Shown here piece after piece: positions 20,556-23,512 of a stretch of DNA of 23,512 nucleotides. Every line of letters starts with the position of its first letter. Within the stretch, counting starts at the first letter, position 1. Source of the DNA: a virus. The position numbers were made by a program, and so were the translations under genes. Below the pieces are notes generated by a model. That model was not told the origin of the DNA. It did no database searches and worked only from the letters and a program-made list of their open reading frames with translations. The stretch is taken from positions 1-23,512 of IMG/VR virus record IMGVR_UViG_3300006917_000158; one strand, written 5' to 3'.

Positions 20556-20755
20556 TGAATATCGAGTGGGGTTCAATCAATAACGATCTGTGCAAATCGG
20601 ATGCCGTAATCATGGCTCACAATTTCGCGCATCAAATTGGCGAGCCGGTTTATGCGGTCGAAACCAAATGGGGCTGGACTTGCGCTAAAAACAAACCTTC
20701 CTTGCGATTTGGGAAGGTTATTGAGTGCTACCAAGGAAAGGAATGCATCGCATGA
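20555..20755 (+). CDS. Small AT-richer protein of unknown function
   Basis: The protein is 66 aa (MNIEWGSINNDLCKSDAVIM at its start, then PVYAVETKWGWTCAKNKPSL). It has three Cys and several Trp and Tyr. Codon use is clearly less GC-biased than in the flanking phage genes. The stop overlaps the next start (ATGA). No family is recognised. Confidence 0.5.
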   Translation: MNIEWGSINNDLCKSDAVIMAHNFAHQIGEPVYAVETKWGWTCAKNKPSLRFGKVIECYQGKECIA

Positions 20756-20988
20756 TTAACAACACATCATGCTGGTATTGCTCGGTTGTCTATCCAAAAG
20801 ACTGGCCGAAGTGTCCAGAATGCAATCATCCAAACGCGAATGAAGATTTGAAAGCCGCGCTGCGAGAACTCTATCCAGTCATCGGCGACGAAACGGATGA
20901 TGACCCCTATTGCCAGTGCGGAAACGATCCTTACGAGGAAGAAGCCGCTAGCGGCAAATGTGCTTCGTGCGGAAAGGAATTGCCATGA
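20752..20988 (+). CDS. Small protein with two zinc-ribbon-like Cys clusters
   Basis: The protein is 78 aa. CWYC (residues 7-10) and CPEC (21-24) form a first four-Cys set; CQCG (about 53-56) and CASCG (about 71-75) form a second. The segment between them is a helix (NEDLKAALRELYPVIG) followed by an acidic stretch. Paired zinc ribbons suggest nucleic-acid or protein binding. The DNA is AT-richer than the phage average. ATG 20752 is chosen because it overlaps the previous stop (ATGA); an earlier start in the same frame would lie inside that gene. Confidence 0.55.
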   Translation: MINNTSCWYCSVVYPKDWPKCPECNHPNANEDLKAALRELYPVIGDETDDDPYCQCGNDPYEEEAASGKCASCGKELP

Positions 20989-21305
20989 ATGCGCATGACC
21001 ACTGTTTGCGCCGGATCAACCGACTGGCGTTTGAGAATGGGCAACTGCGGTTTTACCTGCGTGAAGCAATTACCTCAATGGCGCATGCCGAAGTATTCAT
21101 TAGCACTCGCGAGAAAATGCACCAGACCGGACAGGAACTGTGGCATGATCTGTTGACCAGGATGGAAACATGCCTGAACGAGAAAGGGGAACGCTGCGCC
21201 GAGTGCGGTGGCGCTCTGCCTGTAACCGGGCGGAACGATGCGACGGGTGAATGTTCTTGCGTTGTTGCCGATGACTGCGGCGGGCCAGCAAGGAGGATTT
21301 CGTAA
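20985..21305 (+). CDS. Small protein with C-terminal zinc ribbon
   Basis: The protein is 106 aa. Residues 1-65 are helical (RRINRLAFENGQLRFYLREA, REKMHQTGQELWHDLLTRME). The end has CAECGGALPVTGR and CSCV, a likely four-Cys ribbon. It is the last gene of the AT-richer block. ATG 20985 overlaps the previous stop (ATGA). No family is recognised. Confidence 0.55.
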   Translation: MNAHDHCLRRINRLAFENGQLRFYLREAITSMAHAEVFISTREKMHQTGQELWHDLLTRMETCLNEKGERCAECGGALPVTGRNDATGECSCVVADDCGGPARRIS

Positions 21306-21335
21306 AATTCACAACGCGTGGCTAAAGGATAACCC

Positions 21336-21449
21336 ATGACGCGACCAACTGCGAGCACGCCGCCGCGCGCTATGCGCTCGAGCGCGCCGCCGAAGCCAAC
21401 CCGGCGCCCGAATCGCCGCCCGCTGGTTCAACTAGGGCGCGCACCATGA
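21336..21449 (+). pseudogene. Short ORF with conflicting reading frames, possibly a broken gene
   Basis: ATG 21336 opens a 37-codon frame that ends in TGA overlapping the next ATG (ATGA), but its product is Pro/Arg-rich and unlike a folded protein. The frame two bases later reads DATNCEHAAARYALERAAEA with strongly GC-biased third positions up to about 21420, and the remaining frame ends in ARIAARWFN and a stop. One lost base at the start codon and one further change would turn this into a normal small gene. Decay or sequence error are both possible. Confidence 0.3.
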
Positions 21450-21646
21450 CCCTCTACCGCATGGTCTACGCCAAGCCAGACGGCCGCACCGCAGGCGCCA
21501 CCTTCGCCGCGCTGGACGCCCACCACGCCCACGAGCGCGCCCAGGATTGGGCCGCCCGCTGGCGCGTGACGCTTCTCACGGTGAACCTCCTCGACCGCCT
21601 GCGGCGCGAGCAGGCCGCCGAGCAGCCGCAGCTCTTCCCCGCATGA
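21446..21646 (+). CDS. Small phage protein of unknown function
   Basis: The protein is 66 aa (MTLYRMVYAKPDGRTAGATF, HERAQDWAARWRVTLLTVNL, then a Gln/Glu-rich end). A short beta hairpin followed by helices is likely. It overlaps both neighbours by ATGA junctions. Role unknown. Confidence 0.5.
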   Translation: MTLYRMVYAKPDGRTAGATFAALDAHHAHERAQDWAARWRVTLLTVNLLDRLRREQAAEQPQLFPA

Positions 21647-21753
21647 AGCCCCGCCGCCCCGCCTACAAACGCGCGCGCATCCCTCGCCAAGTCCGCGAAG
21701 CACTGCGGGCGATGCGCGAGGCTGCGCGCATCACGCGAAAGGCTCGCCCATGA
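21643..21753 (+). CDS. Tiny basic protein (36 aa)
   Basis: The product is Arg/Lys-rich and helical (MKPRRPAYKRARIPRQVREA). Both ends overlap neighbours by ATGA, which supports translation. Size and charge suggest nucleic-acid binding, but no family is recognised. Confidence 0.4.
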   Translation: MKPRRPAYKRARIPRQVREALRAMREAARITRKARP

Positions 21754-21977
21754 TCCGCTATCTGGAAATCCTCCTCCTGCAGCACCGCCGTCGCATCATC
21801 CTCGACGACATCGAGCACCATGAAGGCGTGGCGCGCGTGGGCGAAGCGAGAATCGCCGCCATCCGCGAGGACAACGTGCGCCGGCACGCGCAGGCCGAGG
21901 CGATCGGGCGCAGGCTTGCGCTCCTCGAGCGGCCCGAAGTCCTGATTCGCGCCAGCACCACGGCGCGCGAAGCATGA
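21750..21977 (+). CDS. Small helical phage protein of unknown function
   Basis: The protein is 75 aa, mostly one charged helix (MIRYLEILLLQHRRRIILDD, RVGEARIAAIREDNVRRHAQ) with a short hydrophobic start. It overlaps both neighbours by ATGA junctions. A coiled-coil role is possible; no function is assigned. Confidence 0.5.
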   Translation: MIRYLEILLLQHRRRIILDDIEHHEGVARVGEARIAAIREDNVRRHAQAEAIGRRLALLERPEVLIRASTTAREA

Positions 21978-22240
21978 CCCCGGACGACGTGCGCGAGATC
22001 CTCGCGCGCTCGCGCTTTCGCCCGCGGATCGCGCAGGCCGTCGAGCTTGTCCTCGCGCACGGCAGGAGCGTGCCCGAGGCGATGCTCGCCTGCGGCATCC
22101 GGCACCGCCAGCAGGTGCACCAGGCGCTCGACACCGTGCGCGCGCGGCTGGCGAACCGATGCCCGCATTGCGGTGCGCCTATAAAGGCGGGCGCAAAGAC
22201 CACGCGCAGCGCAACAGTAATCGACGCATCGGACGGCTAG
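21974..22240 (+). CDS. TrfB/KorA-like helix-turn-helix protein with zinc motif
   Basis: The protein is 88 aa. Residues 16-58 (RPRIAQAVELVLAHGRSVPE, AMLACGIRHRQQVHQALDTV) resemble the KorA/TrfB HTH: a helix, VLxxGxSxxEA, then a recognition helix with RQQV. CPHCG (63-67) adds a Cys pair, and the tail is basic. It is a likely transcriptional regulator of this operon or of the divergent control region. It starts with an ATGA overlap. Confidence 0.6.
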   Translation: MTPDDVREILARSRFRPRIAQAVELVLAHGRSVPEAMLACGIRHRQQVHQALDTVRARLANRCPHCGAPIKAGAKTTRSATVIDASDG

Positions 22241-22241
22241 A

Positions 22242-22605
22242 ATGCCGCGCGTGAATACTCCCGCCGCCAGGCTTTGCCGCGCCCTTACCCTGCGCGGCCA
22301 CGAGTGCCGACCCGCCGAGATCGTCAAGCTGATGCGCGAGCACGGGCACACCGTCAGCCGCCAGCTTGCCGCGCGCTGGCTCTCCTCGGGCACCAAGTAC
22401 ATGAAGCCCGTCCACCTATGGGCGCTCGCCGATGCCCTCGACATCTCGGCCCGCTGGCTCGCCGCGATCGACGATAAGACGGCGATGTTGAAGCCCCTGA
22501 ACCTCTCGGCCCACGAGGTGGCGCGCCGTGCTGATTGCGCGCCACCTCGACGCGAAGCACCGCACCGCGTGGCTTCGCATGGGCGCCGACCTCGCCGGCC
22601 TATAA
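22242..22605 (+). pseudogene. Cro/CI-type HTH regulator with an apparent frameshift
   Basis: The first 96 residues from ATG 22242 are protein-like: ALTLRGHECRPAEIVKLMRE, TVSRQLAARWLSSG as the HTH, then KPVHLWALADALDISARWLA, as in phage Cro-type regulators. After residue 96 this frame turns Arg/Pro-rich and runs on to 22706. In the +1 frame, 22528-22605 reads LIARHLDAKHRTAWLRMGAD and ends in a stop, a fitting C-terminus. A one-base change near 22510-22527 would join them to about 120 aa. It may be a broken gene, a sequence error, or a programmed shift. A GTG at 22251 is a second possible start. Confidence 0.5.
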
Positions 22606-22618
22606 CGGCATCGGGGTC

Positions 22619-22634
22619 GGTGCGTTTTCGCACC
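22619..22634 (+). other. Perfect 6-bp hairpin with T4 loop
   Basis: GGTGCG (22619-22624) and CGCACC (22629-22634) flank TTTT. It lies 13 nt past the stop of the regulator's +1 frame. AAAC follows, not T, so termination on the plus strand is unlikely. Confidence 0.35.
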
Positions 22635-22653
22635 AAACCCGCGACAAATGAAG

Positions 22654-22682
22654 TTGTCATGCGCCGGGATTTGTGGTCGAAT
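22654..22682 (+). promoter_or_regulatory. Candidate rightward promoter
   Basis: TTGTCA (22654-22659, 5 of 6) and TCGAAT (22677-22682, 4 of 6) are 17 nt apart. GACAA-ATGAAG-TTGTC (22643-22658) is an inverted repeat that covers the -35 box, so repression is possible. It lies upstream of the gene at 22710. Confidence 0.35.
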
Positions 22683-22709
22683 CCTGATACCACCCCTACG
22701 GAGTAGCCC

Positions 22710-22966
22710 ATGCCTGCCACGCACGCATTGCTCGCGCGCCTCGTCTCGCCAACCGTTCCGAGTTCTTCCGCTTGATCGAAGAGATCGAGCGCACCGCGCA
22801 CTGTTCCATCGAACCGATGCGCGCGGCCGGCGTGATCGACGGCGAATTCGCCGGGCGCAGCACCATCACCGCCGACGAAATGCGTTCGCTCCTCTTCCAG
22901 CTCGCCGAGCCGCCCCACGCCCCATGGGACGCCTTGCCCCGCGCGAGAAAAGAAAAGGCCCGCTAG
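22710..22966 (+). pseudogene. Small phage gene with an apparent frameshift near its start
   Basis: ATG 22710 (after ACGGAGTAGCCC) opens a 21-codon frame ending in TGA at 22773-22775. The main frame, read from a TTG at 22772 that overlaps this stop, gives 64 aa (MIEEIERTAHCSIEPMRAAG, ADEMRSLLFQLAEPPHAPWD). That frame is protein-like further upstream too (PRLANRSEFFRL), so the original start was probably ATG 22710 with one base gained or lost between 22730 and 22750. TTG initiation at 22772 remains possible. No family is recognised. The stop codon lies in the loop of a terminator hairpin. Confidence 0.45.
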
Positions 22967-22975
22967 AAGCGGGCC
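22947..22975 (-). terminator. Intrinsic terminator, leftward, with bidirectional hairpin
   Basis: GGCCCGC (22957-22963) and GCGGGCC (22969-22975) form a perfect 7-bp stem with a 5-nt loop. On the minus strand it is followed by TTTTCTTTTC (22956-22947), a good terminator tail for the gene at 23049. On the plus strand the tail (ATTCT) is weak, but the hairpin may also slow rightward transcripts. Confidence 0.8.
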
Positions 22976-23048
22976 ATTCTCCGAGCGGCACGACGGGACT
23001 AGACGCCGCACCCTCTGGCCGCGCTTACCAGGCGCGGTTGCCTGAATT

Positions 23049-23510
23049 CTACTTCACCCCAAGCGCCACGCGGCGCCGTTCCGCCCGGCGCACGCGCTGC
23101 TCCTCGCGCCCATGCACCAGCTCGCGAATCGGAATGCCGGTGAGCATATGCACCCACGGCGTCACGTCCACCGGGAACTGCTCGAGGCCCTGCCAGCCGT
23201 TGACGTGCTGGCGCGTGAAGCGCTTGCCGCTCGTCCTCGTGAGCGCCTGCGCGAAATCCGCCGCCGTGGCATCGGCCCCGAGCGTGCGGATGGCGCGATC
23301 AACGATGTTCCCCGGATCGCGCGGCCTGGGCTGCGCGACGACCAGCTCCTCGACCGTAATGCCCGTCAACCGCTCGACGTGGATCATCGCCCACCGCGGG
23401 AACACGCCGCGCATCCGCCAGCCGTTCACCACCTGCCGGCTCACCGGCTGGCCGGCGTACTCCGAGAGCCTTCGCCCAAGCCCCAAGCTCGGCCGGCGAG
23501 CCGCCGACAT
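23049..23510 (-). CDS. DNA-binding protein with two tandem HTH-like repeats (Cro/YdaS-like)
   Basis: The protein is 153 aa from ATG 23510, 2 nt from the window edge; a start further upstream cannot be excluded. Residues 15-57 and 90-132 align without gaps over 43 positions with 18 identities: both contain RQxVNGW, FP, LTGI and ELV at the same places. Each half resembles one Cro/YdaS-type HTH domain, so one chain may act like a dimer. The tail (133-153) is basic. It is transcribed toward the rightward operon and ends at the terminator at 22947-22975. A repressor or transcription regulator of the phage switch is the likeliest role. Confidence 0.65.
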   Translation of the reverse strand: MSAARRPSLGLGRRLSEYAGQPVSRQVVNGWRMRGVFPRWAMIHVERLTGITVEELVVAQPRPRDPGNIVDRAIRTLGADATAADFAQALTRTSGKRFTRQHVNGWQGLEQFPVDVTPWVHMLTGIPIRELVHGREEQRVRRAERRRVALGVK

Positions 23511-23512
23511 GC

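Noticed and set aside
1-23512. CRISPR array, insertion sequence or transposase
   Set aside because: No regularly spaced repeats with unique spacers and no transposase motif were found on either strand.

Overview
The window is part of the genome of a tailed phage or prophage with a short-tailed (podovirus, P22-like) head module. The host is probably a high-GC Gram-negative bacterium. Reasons: most genes are GC-rich with GC-rich third codon positions; the lysis genes include a lipoprotein with a lipobox, expected of a two-membrane host; and the terminase, portal, scaffold, coat and adaptor genes lie in classical order. No integrase, tRNA, rRNA, CRISPR array or clear host gene is visible. Function calls come from reading motifs and remembered family patterns; no search was run.

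Layout. (1) 1-13137, minus strand, late genes. Reading in the direction of transcription: tail fibre, a small tail-linked protein, a candidate spanin pair, family 108 endolysin, 3TM-type holin, large terminase, a DUF6165-like gene coupled to a glycosyltransferase-like gene, portal, scaffold, major capsid protein, an unknown protein, a gp4-like adaptor, a small unknown, and the start of another structural gene that runs off the left edge. (2) 13211-17905, minus strand, a tightly overlapping early/replication operon: a zinc-knuckle protein, a replication initiator or loader, a DnaB-type helicase, several small zinc-binding or winged-helix proteins, a membrane protein, a DNA methyltransferase and a VRR-NUC nuclease. 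Almost every junction overlaps by 1-14 nt (ATGA, GTGA, TTGA, TGATG), so translation is probably coupled. (3) 17906-18855, a control region: promoters in both directions, perfect inverted repeats, and a minus-strand gene of unknown function (18228-18716) containing clustered heptamer repeats. (4) 18856-22966, plus strand, a run of small early genes. (5) 23049-23510, minus strand, a DNA-binding protein with two tandem HTH-like repeats, ending at a strong intrinsic terminator.

Three observations stand out. First, 19323-20041 looks like a small integron cassette array inside the phage early operon: two single-gene units whose ends match as perfect inverse pairs (10 of 10 and 9 of 9 bases), separated by attC-like folded sites, with the upstream ORF stop codons buried in the R'' boxes. 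Second, the replication gene carries three copies of a 21-bp palindromic repeat, one of them in a different reading frame from the other two, next to an AT-rich purine/pyrimidine tract; this is the layout of a lambda-type origin. Third, gene 18228-18716 holds five copies of AACGGTC, with the direct copies in all three codon phases, plus two related 16-bp palindromes.

The genes fit a temperate or formerly temperate phage. A divergent switch near 18.75 kb would drive the replication operon leftward and the small-gene operon rightward, with late genes read from further promoters (candidates at 13.19 kb and 4.04 kb). Reading frames between 21.3 and 23.0 kb look disturbed in three places, which is either decay or sequence error.
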